A stretch of DNA of 64,000 nucleotides from Pannonibacter sp051860505 (GTDB lineage Bacteria; Pseudomonadota; Alphaproteobacteria; Rhizobiales; Stappiaceae). Both the position numbers and the translations under genes were made by a program. The notes beneath the pieces were generated by a model. That model ran no database searches. It was given only the letters and a program-made list of their open reading frames with translations, and had not been told where the DNA came from. Shown piece after piece: positions 8,519 through 17,024 of this stretch; the first letter of the stretch is position 1, and each line of letters opens with the position of its first letter. The stretch lies in the NCBI RefSeq assembly GCF_051860505.1, contig NZ_JBHYDX010000005.1, positions 1-64,000 of the forward strand, read 5' to 3'.

Positions 8519-9648
8519 TGGCTCTGAAGTGTTGCCTGTCTTCTGGTCCGGTCGATGAACCGGACCTGGATGTCGGCGGCGGTCTCCGGAGGATCCGCCA
8601 ACCGGGTGCGAAACCGGGTGCTGGCCAGGGGCTCGAGCGCGACCGCCCTTGGCTCCAGGGTCCAGGCGTAAATCTCCTGCTGGTCCTCACCGCGCAGCGC
8701 AAGGCGCACGGCGGGCACGGCAACAGGGCTGTTGCTGATGTTCTGGATGGTGCCTTCCACCACCAGGACTGCAGCGCCCCCTTCAATTTCCCGGAAGGTC
8801 CTCAAATCACGGAACTCGAGCCCGCGCAAGTTCACCTTGTATCCGATGAGCTCAAAAAGACTGGCAAGGTCCGGTGCCTGCCGCACAACCGCCGTGCGGT
8901 TGAGGAACAGCCAGGCACCGATGCCCAGCGACAGAAGCAGGATCATCAGGCCGCCAGCGCGGCGCAGTGTCTGGGCGTTGACGTAGCGGCGGAGCTTCGA
9001 CCAGTCGCGCCGTTTTCGCATCTTGTTCGGGTTGACCTTGATCTTCTTCCGCTTGGCGAGGGACTCGATATCCACGGTGCGTTTGCCGTCGTCCGTATCA
9101 TCGTTCCCGTCATCGCCTGCAGCATTTGCAGAGCCGGATCCGCCAGAACCCTTGAAGCTGCCAGACGGCGTCTCGTTCTCTGATGCTTTTTCGGTTGCGA
9201 AAGGATCATCTCCGTCCTCGATGGCGTCTTCAGCCATCGCCGCAGCCTCGGCCTCTTCCCTGGCACGGGCCGCAGCCCTGGTGCGTTCGTCCGTTTCCTT
9301 TTCCTGGTCAGACCAGGCATCAGGATCCTCAGCGTCCTCGTCCATGGCGCTGGCCCAGTCGTCGTCCTTCGGCTTTTCGGCCTTCTTGGGGTCAAGGCCC
9401 CAGTCGTCCTCGTCGATATCCTCCTCATCCGATGCCTTCGCGGCCACGGCGGCCTTGGCATCCGCCTTTGCACGGGCGGCAGCGGCCTTTGGGTCCACGG
9501 CAGGCTTCGCCTCGACCAGGGTTTCCTTGCGCGGACTGATGAACCAGCGGTTGCCGCAGCGGGCGCATTTCACGCTCCGCCCTTCGGTGCCAACCAGCTC
9601 CGCCTTGATTTCGTAGGAGGTATCGCAATCCGGACAGGTGATCTTCAT
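8515..9648 (-). CDS. MJ0042-type zinc-ribbon protein with DUF3426 domain
   Basis: This encodes 377 residues in three parts. An N-terminal zinc ribbon has CPDC at 5-8 and CARC at 28-31 (MJ0042 family). A long acidic, Ala/Glu/Asp-rich disordered segment covers about residues 50-220. A single transmembrane helix at about 233-250 precedes a DUF3426 beta domain. This layout is typical of alphaproteobacteria; the role is unknown, perhaps envelope sensing or RNA-polymerase-linked regulation. The start is placed at MKITCPDC because the ribbon conventionally begins at the N-terminus; an upstream in-frame start would add 11 unlikely residues. It is divergent from ftsE. Confidence 0.88.
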   Translation of the reverse strand: MKITCPDCDTSYEIKAELVGTEGRSVKCARCGNRWFISPRKETLVEAKPAVDPKAAAARAKADAKAAVAAKASDEEDIDEDDWGLDPKKAEKPKDDDWASAMDEDAEDPDAWSDQEKETDERTRAAARAREEAEAAAMAEDAIEDGDDPFATEKASENETPSGSFKGSGGSGSANAAGDDGNDDTDDGKRTVDIESLAKRKKIKVNPNKMRKRRDWSKLRRYVNAQTLRRAGGLMILLLSLGIGAWLFLNRTAVVRQAPDLASLFELIGYKVNLRGLEFRDLRTFREIEGGAAVLVVEGTIQNISNSPVAVPAVRLALRGEDQQEIYAWTLEPRAVALEPLASTRFRTRLADPPETAADIQVRFIDRTRRQATLQSQ

Positions 9649-9776
9649 GGGACGATTGCTCTCGCTCCACGGTCTGTGCACCGCTTCGGGTGCGGATGAT
9701 ACCAGTCCGGCGTTGTTTTGCGGGGATCAAAGGTCGCGCGCAAATCCCCAGTCTGGTTAAGAGGACATTCATATGT

Positions 9777-9791
9777 TTAATGAAGCGTTAA
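9777..9791 (+). promoter_or_regulatory. CtrA-type box upstream of ftsE
   Basis: A perfect TTAA-N7-TTAA match (TTAA at 9777 and 9788), the consensus for the alphaproteobacterial cell-cycle regulator CtrA, 41 bases before the ftsE start. It lies between the divergent zinc-ribbon gene and ftsE, so either could be controlled. The division role of ftsE makes it the likelier target. Confidence 0.6.
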
Positions 9792-9832
9792 CAAGGTGGG
9801 GGTAGGGTAACCGCCGTCCACGGAGGTTTTGC

Positions 9833-10492
9833 GTGATCCGTTTCGAGAATGTCGGGCTGCGATACGGCATGGGACCGGAGATCCTGCGCGATGTCACCTT
9901 CAACATCGAGCGGCAATCGTTCCAGTTCCTCACCGGCCCGTCCGGGGCCGGCAAGACCAGCCTGATCCGCCTTCTTTTCATGTCCCTGCGCCCGACGCGC
10001 GGGCTGATCCATGTCTTCAACCGCGACATGGCCACGATCAACAAGAAGGAACTGCCGGAACTACGCCGCCGGGTTGGCGTCGTGTTCCAGGACTTCCGCC
10101 TGCTTGACCACCTGACGACCTATGAGAACGTTGCCTTGCCCTTGCGGGTTCTCGGCAAGGAAGAGAGCGAGTACCGGGCCGACGTGGTCGAGTTGCTGAA
10201 ATGGGTGGGGCTCGGCGAGCGCATGCATGTGCTGCCACCGGTCCTGTCGGGCGGAGAAAAGCAACGCGCCGCGATCGCGCGGGCCCTGATTACCCGGCCG
10301 GACCTGTTGCTGGCGGACGAACCGACCGGTAACGTAGATCCGCCACTGGCGCGAAGGCTGCTGCGCCTGTTCATCGAGCTGAACCGGCTCGGAACCTCGG
10401 TTGTGATTGCCACCCACGACATCACCCTGCTGGAACAGGTCGAGGCACGCCGGATGGTGCTGGCAGATGGCCGGCTCAGCGTGTTTGACTGA
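9833..10492 (+). CDS. ftsE: Cell division ATP-binding protein FtsE
   Basis: The ATPase half of the FtsEX complex, which couples the division ring to activation of peptidoglycan amidases. The 219-residue length is normal. It has Walker A GPSGAGKTS (about 35-43), the ABC signature LSGGEKQRAAIARAL and Walker B LLLADEPTGNVD. Translation starts at GTG with GGAGG 8 bases upstream. ftsX follows after 5 bases. A CtrA-type box lies upstream. Confidence 0.96.
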   Translation: MIRFENVGLRYGMGPEILRDVTFNIERQSFQFLTGPSGAGKTSLIRLLFMSLRPTRGLIHVFNRDMATINKKELPELRRRVGVVFQDFRLLDHLTTYENVALPLRVLGKEESEYRADVVELLKWVGLGERMHVLPPVLSGGEKQRAAIARALITRPDLLLADEPTGNVDPPLARRLLRLFIELNRLGTSVVIATHDITLLEQVEARRMVLADGRLSVFD

Positions 10493-10497
10493 AGCCG

Positions 10498-11721
10498 GTG
10501 AAAGCGGACCCCGAGCCCATGGCCCCGAAGACCCCGAAGCGACCGCCAGATGACGGGCAGGAGACTGGATCACAGAACCAGAACGGATCATCGCGCGCGC
10601 CGGCGGTCGAGTTGGGCACAAACCGGGCTGCCGGTGCGCCGGGAAAAGCCAAACCGAAAGCCCCTGCCAGGACCCCGTCGTCGCCTGGCAAGTCCGCAGG
10701 GTCCGGCAAGATGGCCGGAGCGGCCAGGGCCGCCGGTGACTTTGCCTCGCGCATGAGTCTTCCCAAACCGCGTCTGCCTCAACGCCTGAAACGGACAGCC
10801 AATGCCTCTGGCGAGGAACGCCTGCGCCCCAACGCACCTATTGTTCCGCCGCAATCGGTTGCCGGGCGTGCGCTGACGCTGGTGGTGGCAATCATGAGCT
10901 ACCTTGCCTGCCTGACGGTTGGCTCGGTCTCGGTGGTCTGGGACGCGGCACAGGACTGGAGCAATGACCTGGTTCGCGAGGTGACGATCCAGATCCGCCC
11001 GGCAGACGGCGTCGACATGCTGCGCCAGATCGACAGCGCGGTGACCATCACGCAGCGGTTCCAGGGCGTCGGCACCGTCCGCGCCCTTTCGGACGACGAA
11101 ACCAAAGCCCTGCTGCAACCCTGGCTCGGGTCCGGGCTGGACCTTGATACCTTGCCCGTTCCCCGTCTGGTGCAGGTGATGGTGGATGATCCGTCAGCGC
11201 TGGATTTGCCCGCGCTGAAGCAACGCATCGAACAGGAGGTAACCGGCGCCAGCCTCGATGACCACTCGGTCTGGACTTCGCGCCTGGCCGCCATGGCCGG
11301 GGCCGTTGTCGCCGGCGGCTTCGGCATTCTCGCCCTGGTGCTGTTCTCCATGGTGCTGAGCGTGGTCTTTGCCACCCGCGCTGCCGTCGCCAGCAACCGC
11401 GATGTCGTATCGGTTCTGCATTTCGTTGGCGCAGAGGACAGCTTCATCGCCCGCGAGTTCCAGCGGCATTTTCTGGTGCTCGGCCTGCGCGGCGGGATTT
11501 CCGGCGGCGTTTTCGCCTGCCTCTGTTTTCTGCTTCTGGAAATGTTCACCCGGCAAACAACAGGGCTTGCCGGCTCGGACCAGATGTCGGCGCTGTTCGG
11601 CCCGGTCGCGGTCAGCACGCCCGGTTATCTCGGCGTCATCGGGATCGTGTTTCTTGTGGCGGTGCTGACTGCACTCACCTCGGGTCTTGCAGTAAAGTCC
11701 CAGCTGGCCCGGATCGACTGA
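10498..11721 (+). CDS. ftsX: Cell division protein FtsX
   Basis: The permease-like partner of FtsE, 407 residues. About 110 N-terminal residues are disordered and rich in Pro, Lys, Gly and Ala. Then come a transmembrane segment (about 122-145), a periplasmic domain (about 150-255) that in other bacteria binds amidase activators, and three more membrane segments. The extension is longer than in enteric FtsX. The start is GTG at 10498; an ATG at 10519 is possible and the ribosome binding site does not decide. It is 5 bases after ftsE. Confidence 0.93.
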   Translation: MKADPEPMAPKTPKRPPDDGQETGSQNQNGSSRAPAVELGTNRAAGAPGKAKPKAPARTPSSPGKSAGSGKMAGAARAAGDFASRMSLPKPRLPQRLKRTANASGEERLRPNAPIVPPQSVAGRALTLVVAIMSYLACLTVGSVSVVWDAAQDWSNDLVREVTIQIRPADGVDMLRQIDSAVTITQRFQGVGTVRALSDDETKALLQPWLGSGLDLDTLPVPRLVQVMVDDPSALDLPALKQRIEQEVTGASLDDHSVWTSRLAAMAGAVVAGGFGILALVLFSMVLSVVFATRAAVASNRDVVSVLHFVGAEDSFIAREFQRHFLVLGLRGGISGGVFACLCFLLLEMFTRQTTGLAGSDQMSALFGPVAVSTPGYLGVIGIVFLVAVLTALTSGLAVKSQLARID

Positions 11722-11770
11722 CAAAGCGCCGCGCCCCAAATTCAGCCGAATCGGATAGTATCTGCAAGGA

Positions 11771-12505
11771 ATGACGCTTGTGACCAACGATCAGCGGCCA
11801 GACGCCGATCCGCAGTCCTACCCGCAGGCCCCGGAGGCCGGGACAGGACACGGGGTATCTGCGTCTTCCCGACGTATCGGCGCAGGCGGGGAACCCGCGC
11901 GCCGGTTCCGGAAGCGCTGGTGGATTGCCGGCTGCCTCGTGAGCGCCGCCGGGATCTGGCTGATCGCCGCCTTTCTCTCCTTTACCGCTGAGGTTTCGCG
12001 CATGCGTCCGCCGCAGGATCCGCGCGCCGATGCGATTGTCGTCCTGACCGGCGGACAGGAGCGGATCGAAAAGGCCGTGGCGCTTCTGGGCGAGCAACGG
12101 GCGCAGCGTCTGCTGATTTCCGGTGTCTATCCCGGCACCACAGCGCGCCAGATCAGCGCCCGCACCGCCACGGACAAGGACCTGTTTGCCTGCTGCGTTG
12201 ATCTTGACCGCAAAGCGTTGAACACCATCGGCAACGCCAACGAAACAACCCTATGGGCCAGGGAACATGGCTTCAGTTCGCTGATGCTGGTCACCAGCGC
12301 CTATCACATGCCGCGTGCGACCATGGAACTGTCGGCCGCCATGCCGGAATTGCAGCTTGTCGCCTATCCGGTGGTGGCGGAGGAACTGCAGCTGGAGGAC
12401 TGGTATCTGCGGCCGCAGACAATCCGCCTTCTCTTGCGGGAGTTTGTGAAGTATACCCTCGCGCGGGCCCGGGTCAGCACCATCGGTCTGCCGGACGGAG
12501 ACTAG
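11771..12505 (+). CDS. YdcF/DUF218 family membrane-anchored protein
   Basis: This encodes 244 residues. A cytoplasmic, low-complexity N-terminus (about 1-45) is followed by one transmembrane helix (about 50-70) and a DUF218 domain of the YdcF/SanA/ElyC type, recognised from ADAIVVLTGG near residue 85, the ISGVYPG region, NTIGNANET, and the VTSAYHMPRA segment. Members act in envelope integrity or are of unknown function. The ATG at 11771 abuts AAGGA; a GTG at 11780 in the same frame has better spacing and may be the true start. It lies between ftsX and plsC. Confidence 0.88.
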   Translation: MTLVTNDQRPDADPQSYPQAPEAGTGHGVSASSRRIGAGGEPARRFRKRWWIAGCLVSAAGIWLIAAFLSFTAEVSRMRPPQDPRADAIVVLTGGQERIEKAVALLGEQRAQRLLISGVYPGTTARQISARTATDKDLFACCVDLDRKALNTIGNANETTLWAREHGFSSLMLVTSAYHMPRATMELSAAMPELQLVAYPVVAEELQLEDWYLRPQTIRLLLREFVKYTLARARVSTIGLPDGD

Positions 12506-12574
12506 TCTCCGGTTTCGTCACCCCCGAAAACAGCCCGGACCGCAGTCCCTCCAATCGGCCGGCTTCCAAGACTC

Positions 12575-13345
12575 ATGCTGTTCCTGCGCTCGCTGCTTTT
12601 CCAGATCGCCTTCTATCTGGGCACGCTCATCATGATGGTCGTGTTCGCGCCCTTTGTTTTTCTGACGCCGCGTCGCTGGGCCTGGGTCGTGGTGCCGTTC
12701 TGGGCCAAGGCACACTTGTTCTTCCTGCGCTGGATTGCCGGCGTCCGGTTCGAAGTCCGGGGGCTTGAGAACATCCCGCAAGGCGGCTTCATCGTTGCGT
12801 CCAAGCACCAGTCGGTGTGGGAAACCTTCGCCCTGATCCCGTATTTTCCCGATCCGACCTACATCCTGAAGCGGGAACTGCGCTGGATCCCGATCTTCGG
12901 CTGGTACACCGCCAAGATGAAGCAAATCCCGATCAATCGGGGCAAGCGGGCAGCAGCCCTTGCGGCGATGATGGAAGCAGCCAAGGAAGCGATCAGCGAC
13001 GGGCGACAGATTCTGATCTTTCCCGAAGGCACCCGCCGCGCTGCCGGCGTAGAGCCCGGTTACAAGTTCGGGATCTCGCATCTTTATCGCGAACTGGATT
13101 GCCCGGTTCTGCCGGTTGCCCTCAACGCCGGGCTGTTCTGGCCGCGGCAAAGCTTCTTCATCTATCCAGGCACCGTCATCATGGAATTCCTGCCGCCGAT
13201 TGAAGCTGGTTTGCCGGCAGACGTGTTTTTCGGCCAGCTCGTCGACACCATCGAGACCGCATCCGACCGGCTGATCGAGGAAGCCCGGCAGGCGCCGTCT
13301 CCCTCTCCCGTACTGCGGAATATCAGCCCGCGAACAAAGGCCTGA
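12575..13345 (+). CDS. plsC: 1-acyl-sn-glycerol-3-phosphate acyltransferase (PlsC type)
   Basis: Adds the second acyl chain to lysophosphatidic acid in membrane lipid synthesis. The 256-residue length is normal. The N-terminal hydrophobic segment covers about residues 5-32. The family's first catalytic motif appears as HQSVWE (His about 78), that is HX4E rather than HX4D. The third motif FPEGTR is near residue 150 and a conserved proline follows. Follows the YdcF-type gene by about 70 bases and converges on the ChaC-like gene. Confidence 0.92.
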   Translation: MLFLRSLLFQIAFYLGTLIMMVVFAPFVFLTPRRWAWVVVPFWAKAHLFFLRWIAGVRFEVRGLENIPQGGFIVASKHQSVWETFALIPYFPDPTYILKRELRWIPIFGWYTAKMKQIPINRGKRAAALAAMMEAAKEAISDGRQILIFPEGTRRAAGVEPGYKFGISHLYRELDCPVLPVALNAGLFWPRQSFFIYPGTVIMEFLPPIEAGLPADVFFGQLVDTIETASDRLIEEARQAPSPSPVLRNISPRTKA

Positions 13346-13354
13346 CGGCGTCTG

Positions 13355-13882
13355 TCAGCCCTTGAGCCGGTCCGCCAGCCACGACACCCGGACGTCATGA
13401 ATGCCCAGTTCGCCAAGATGGCTGGCGGTGTTCAACACATATTCGGGGTTGGCTCCGGACTGGCCGACAGCCCCCCGCACCAGCTCCAGCTGGTGGTCCA
13501 GCGGCAGCATTCCGGCATATTGCGGATGCGAGCGGTTGACCACATAGGTCACAGCCGTCGTCGTGCTGCCATCGGCAAAGGCAATCCGGCGATGGGCTTC
13601 GAGATAGACCATGGTCACCTGTTCGCGCTCGCGCAGGTAAGCGATGGTCGCCTCGGCCCGCTCGGCCTTCACGCGGAACGCCATGCCCCGGCAGGCTCCG
13701 CCACGATCAAGGCCAAACACCAGTCCGGGACGTTCCTGCGTGCCCCGGTGCACCCAGGAATAGACGCAAAGCGAGCGGTGCGCGCCGCGCAGAAGCGCGG
13801 GACGCTTGTCCTCGAACTCAAAACCCGGCTTCCACATCAAGGAGCCGTAGCCAAACACCCACAAATCGCCCATATCGGTCAT
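13355..13882 (-). CDS. ChaC-like gamma-glutamylcyclotransferase
   Basis: This encodes about 175 residues of the glutathione-specific gamma-glutamylcyclotransferase family, which releases 5-oxoproline from glutathione. The N-terminal FGYGSLMWKPGF matches the substrate-binding YGSL motif. The YLREREQVTMVY segment carries the conserved catalytic-site glutamate region, and the C-terminal LHHLxxLGIHD-like region is NTASHLGELGIHD. The start at MTDMGDLW is chosen on homology; a start at 13918 would add 12 unusual residues and the ribosome binding site is weak for both. It is convergent with plsC (9 bases) and divergent from the DUF2125 gene. Confidence 0.88.
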   Translation of the reverse strand: MTDMGDLWVFGYGSLMWKPGFEFEDKRPALLRGAHRSLCVYSWVHRGTQERPGLVFGLDRGGACRGMAFRVKAERAEATIAYLREREQVTMVYLEAHRRIAFADGSTTTAVTYVVNRSHPQYAGMLPLDHQLELVRGAVGQSGANPEYVLNTASHLGELGIHDVRVSWLADRLKG

Positions 13883-13975
13883 GAAACTCTGCTTCGGCGG
13901 ATATGCCGGCAATAGCAATGGCGCGGCGAACTTTCAATCGCTGCAGGGAACCGACCCGCGCGGACGAGGACATGA

Positions 13976-15025
13976 ATGACACGTGAGAAGACCCCGGCAG
14001 GAACTCCCTTGCCGAAGCGGAGGAACCGGAAATACGCCTATCTCGCAACGGCCGTTGCCGTGGTCATCGGAGGCTGGAGTGCAGCCTGGTACACGGCGCG
14101 CAGCTATGTTGACGCCGAGATCAACAAGGCCATGGAACTGGCAGCGCAGGGTGGCGCGGAGCTGGCCTGTTTCGAGCGGGAGCTTGGCGGCTTTCCCTTC
14201 CGCTTCGAACTGAGATGCAAGGATTTCGTCCTGCGCGATCCGTTCGGCGGGTTCTTTTCGGTCGCGACCCTGCGCGCCGTCGCACTGGTCTACAATCCGA
14301 TGCATGTGATCATCGAGGCGGACAGCCCGATGGCGGCCTTCCGCTCCGGTGATTCGCCCATCCAGGAGGCGACCTGGGGCTCGTTCCGCGCAAGCGTTCG
14401 TTTCACCACGCAAGGGCTGACCAAGCTTGATGCGGTGATCGAGACGCCGCGCTTCTTCTCGTCCGACAACCCGGCCCAGGGCGAAGTGACGATGGCCACC
14501 GCCGAGCTGCATCTGCGGCCGGCGCCCGAACAGCCGACGGACCTCGATGTCGCCCTGTCCTTTACCGGCCTCAAGACAGGCGATCCGACCCATCCCGGTA
14601 CGGACGGCTTGCTGGTCGGCACGGTGTCGGGTGCCGCTCCATTGCTGACGGGGACGATCCCGCTCGGTCTGTTCGCCGCAACAGACGGCGTGCCGGCCAT
14701 CGCGCTGTCGCAGCTGCGGCTTGCCTCGGGTGAAGCGTCGCTGAGCACGTCCGGCACGTTGAAACTGCCGAGCGACGGGTATCTGACGGGCGAATTCCCG
14801 CTTGTCGCGATCCAGCCGGAGCAATCCGGTCAGGTGATCGCACCGCTGTTCCCGCCGGCCACACCCTTCCCGGAAGCCCTGCAGGGGGCTTTGGTCAGTT
14901 TTGGCAAGAAGACCGAGCACGACGGCAAGCCGGCCATTGATGCGACTTTGACGCTCTCTGGGGGAACAGCCCGGATCGGCATGTTGCCGGTAGCCCAGAT
15001 GCAGTCGCTCTACGGCGACCAGTAA
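13976..15025 (+). CDS. DUF2125 domain protein, membrane-anchored
   Basis: This encodes 349 residues. A basic N-terminus and a single signal-anchor helix (about residues 20-40) are followed by a DUF2125 domain, recognised from the YVDAEINKAMELAAQ start, the ELACFERELGGFPFR stretch and a repetitive beta-rich body. DUF2125 proteins occur in alphaproteobacteria and are thought to be periplasmic; their function is unknown. The ATG at 13976 gives a sensible positively charged N-terminus. The neighbour downstream is convergent. Confidence 0.88.
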   Translation: MTREKTPAGTPLPKRRNRKYAYLATAVAVVIGGWSAAWYTARSYVDAEINKAMELAAQGGAELACFERELGGFPFRFELRCKDFVLRDPFGGFFSVATLRAVALVYNPMHVIIEADSPMAAFRSGDSPIQEATWGSFRASVRFTTQGLTKLDAVIETPRFFSSDNPAQGEVTMATAELHLRPAPEQPTDLDVALSFTGLKTGDPTHPGTDGLLVGTVSGAAPLLTGTIPLGLFAATDGVPAIALSQLRLASGEASLSTSGTLKLPSDGYLTGEFPLVAIQPEQSGQVIAPLFPPATPFPEALQGALVSFGKKTEHDGKPAIDATLTLSGGTARIGMLPVAQMQSLYGDQ

Positions 15026-15050
15026 AACGGGGATCTATCGGCCGGGACGA

Positions 15051-15554
15051 TCAGTCGTCCCGGCTGCCGCGCAGGGATGCAGCATCTGCGATGTCGCTCA
15101 GCTCCTGCATCTTGTCGCCAATGGGAGCAAGGGCGGTGACCGTCGCTTGAAAACGGGCGGCATGGACCTCGAACAAGCGCCTGGCGAGTTCCGGGAATTC
15201 CTGGATCATGCGCTTGAACAGCGCCCGGCGGATGCGGATGACACGCACCGGTCCGATACAGACGGCCCGGGCCGGACGGCGGGTCTCCACCAGCATCGCG
15301 GTTTCCCCCAGCAGGACACCGGGGCCGACGCTTTCGACTTCCTTGAACCCGTGCGGCCCGCGCACCTGCAGGCTGACATTGCCCTTGGCAATGACGATGC
15401 CACTGTCGGCCCGCTCGCCCTCGTCAAAGAGGAAGGAACCGGAGATCATGTCCATCGCTTCGGCGCTGAAGGCAAGCAGGCGCAACTGGTCGTCGGAGAA
15501 ATCCGACAACATGGGGATCTGGCGCAGAATCGCGATGTCCTGAATGAGGCTCAT
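15051..15554 (-). CDS. Cyclic nucleotide-binding domain protein
   Basis: This encodes 167 residues with a Crp-like cyclic-nucleotide-binding domain (about 15-125, including LFDEGERADSGIVIAKGN and a GVLLGETAML phosphate-binding-cassette-like segment). It has no C-terminal helix-turn-helix, so it is not a Crp-type transcription factor. It starts 26 bases after the cenR-type gene, on the same strand, as in several Rhizobiales, which suggests a signalling partner. The cassette has GETAM with Glu and an Arg-rich RRPARAV segment, compatible with nucleotide binding. Substrate unknown. Confidence 0.85.
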   Translation of the reverse strand: MSLIQDIAILRQIPMLSDFSDDQLRLLAFSAEAMDMISGSFLFDEGERADSGIVIAKGNVSLQVRGPHGFKEVESVGPGVLLGETAMLVETRRPARAVCIGPVRVIRIRRALFKRMIQEFPELARRLFEVHAARFQATVTALAPIGDKMQELSDIADAASLRGSRDD

Positions 15555-15580
15555 GGCTCAAGTGTTAAGCCGCAAACCCC

Positions 15581-16264
15581 TCAGGGCACAAGCTTGTATC
15601 CACCGGCTTCTGTCACCAGAAGCTCTGCATTGGAGGGGTCGCGCTCGATTTTCTGCCTCAGGCGGTAGATATGGGTCTCCAGCGTGTGCGTTGTGACCCC
15701 CGAATTGTAGCCCCAGACCTCGTGCAGCAGCACATCGCGGGTCACCGGCTTCTCGCCGGCCCGGTAGAGATACTTCAGGATCGAGGTCTCTTTTTCGGTC
15801 AGCCGCACCTTGGCGCCGCGCTCGTCGAGCATCAGTTTTGCCGCCGGTCGGAAAGAGAACCGGCCAATCGCAAAGACGGCGTCCTCGCTCTGTTCATGCT
15901 GGCGCAAATGTGCGCGCACGCGGGCCAGCAGCACCGCGAACTTGAACGGCTTGGTGACATAGTCATTGGCACCGGCCTCAAGGCCGAGGATTGTGTCGCT
16001 GTCCGTGTCGTGCCCGGTCAGCATGATCACCGGCGACTTGAATCCGGCCTTGCGCAACAACTTCACCGCCTCGCGGCCGTCGATATCGGGCAGGCCGACG
16101 TCCATCAGCAGCATGTCGACATGCTCGGACTTGGCCTTGGCAATTCCAGAAGCCGCCGTGTCTGCCTGAAGGGTCGTAAATTCATCATACAGCGAGAGTT
16201 GCTCGACCAAAGCTTCGCGCAGGTCCTTGTCGTCATCGACGATCAGCAGGGTACGGGCAGTCAT
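15581..16264 (-). CDS. cenR: OmpR-type response regulator, CenR/OtpR-like
   Basis: This encodes 227 residues: a receiver domain (acidic DDD at 10-12, phospho-acceptor Asp about 55 in LLMDVGLPDIDG, Lys in TKPFKF) and a winged-helix DNA-binding domain whose recognition region is TTHTLETHIYRLRQKIE. The sequence resembles the essential alphaproteobacterial envelope regulator CenR of Caulobacter, called OtpR in Brucella. The adjacent cyclic-nucleotide-binding gene supports that assignment. The start is placed at MTARTLLIVDD, the usual family start, after a purine-rich ribosome binding site (GAGGACAAGGAC). Regulation of envelope genes is inferred from homologues. Confidence 0.85.
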   Translation of the reverse strand: MTARTLLIVDDDKDLREALVEQLSLYDEFTTLQADTAASGIAKAKSEHVDMLLMDVGLPDIDGREAVKLLRKAGFKSPVIMLTGHDTDSDTILGLEAGANDYVTKPFKFAVLLARVRAHLRQHEQSEDAVFAIGRFSFRPAAKLMLDERGAKVRLTEKETSILKYLYRAGEKPVTRDVLLHEVWGYNSGVTTHTLETHIYRLRQKIERDPSNAELLVTEAGGYKLVP

Positions 16265-16422
16265 GTCCTTGTCCTCGCCTGTTTTTTTCCGCCTCACTCA
16301 TATAGGCCGGCTTGCAGCACATTGCAGTCTTACGCAATGTTGCGCGAGAAAAAACGATCACCGGCGAGAGGGCACCTTGTCAAATCTGCTTCACGGTCCG
16401 GTTATCCAGGGGCGAAATCCGC

Positions 16423-16974
16423 ATGACAGAGACACGCAGCCGGCCTGCAGGCGGGCGGCATCAGGTGCTGCAGGTCCGGGCAAGGCCAGGGCAGCGCAGC
16501 CTGGGCACGGTGCAGCTTGGCCAACTGGTGTTTCCCTGCGCCCTTGGCCGCGGCGGCATCACGCGCCGCAAGCGCGAAGGCGACGGAGCAACACCGGCAG
16601 GCCGGTTCGAGGTGCTGGACGTCTATTTCCGCGCCGATCGTGGGCGGCGGCCGAAGACGGGGCTTCCCGTTGCTGCACTTCACCCGGACGATGGCTGGTG
16701 CGACGAACCGGACCATCCACGCTACAACCGGCCGGTCCCCCTGCCCTTTTCGGCGAGCCACGAGGCCATGTGGCGCCAGGATCGGCTCTACGACATTATC
16801 GTGGTACTGGACTGCAATCTTCATCCGGCGGTGCGCGGACGTGGCAGCGCGATCTTTTTCCACATCGCGCGGGAGGATTGGCGCCCGACGCTTGGCTGTG
16901 TCGCGGTCAGCCCGCAGCACATGCGACAGATCCTGGCGCAGCTCCGGCCCGGTGCGGTCATGGAGATCTTGTGA
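16423..16974 (+). CDS. L,D-transpeptidase family (YkuD) protein
   Basis: This encodes 183 residues with a YkuD-type catalytic site: His about 147 in FFHIAR and Cys about 159 in PTLGCVAVS, the HX(n)TxGC arrangement of this subgroup. No signal peptide is apparent, so it may be cytoplasmic or exported without a classical signal. L,D-transpeptidases cross-link peptidoglycan or attach proteins to it. Members of this short subgroup are poorly characterised. The ATG at 16423 has AGGGGCGA upstream. It is divergent from the cenR-type gene. Confidence 0.87.
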   Translation: MTETRSRPAGGRHQVLQVRARPGQRSLGTVQLGQLVFPCALGRGGITRRKREGDGATPAGRFEVLDVYFRADRGRRPKTGLPVAALHPDDGWCDEPDHPRYNRPVPLPFSASHEAMWRQDRLYDIIVVLDCNLHPAVRGRGSAIFFHIAREDWRPTLGCVAVSPQHMRQILAQLRPGAVMEIL

Positions 16975-17024
16975 AAACGCTGTAGTGTGAGCAGCAGAGC
17001 CGTTCAGGGTTCAAGGAGACCGCG

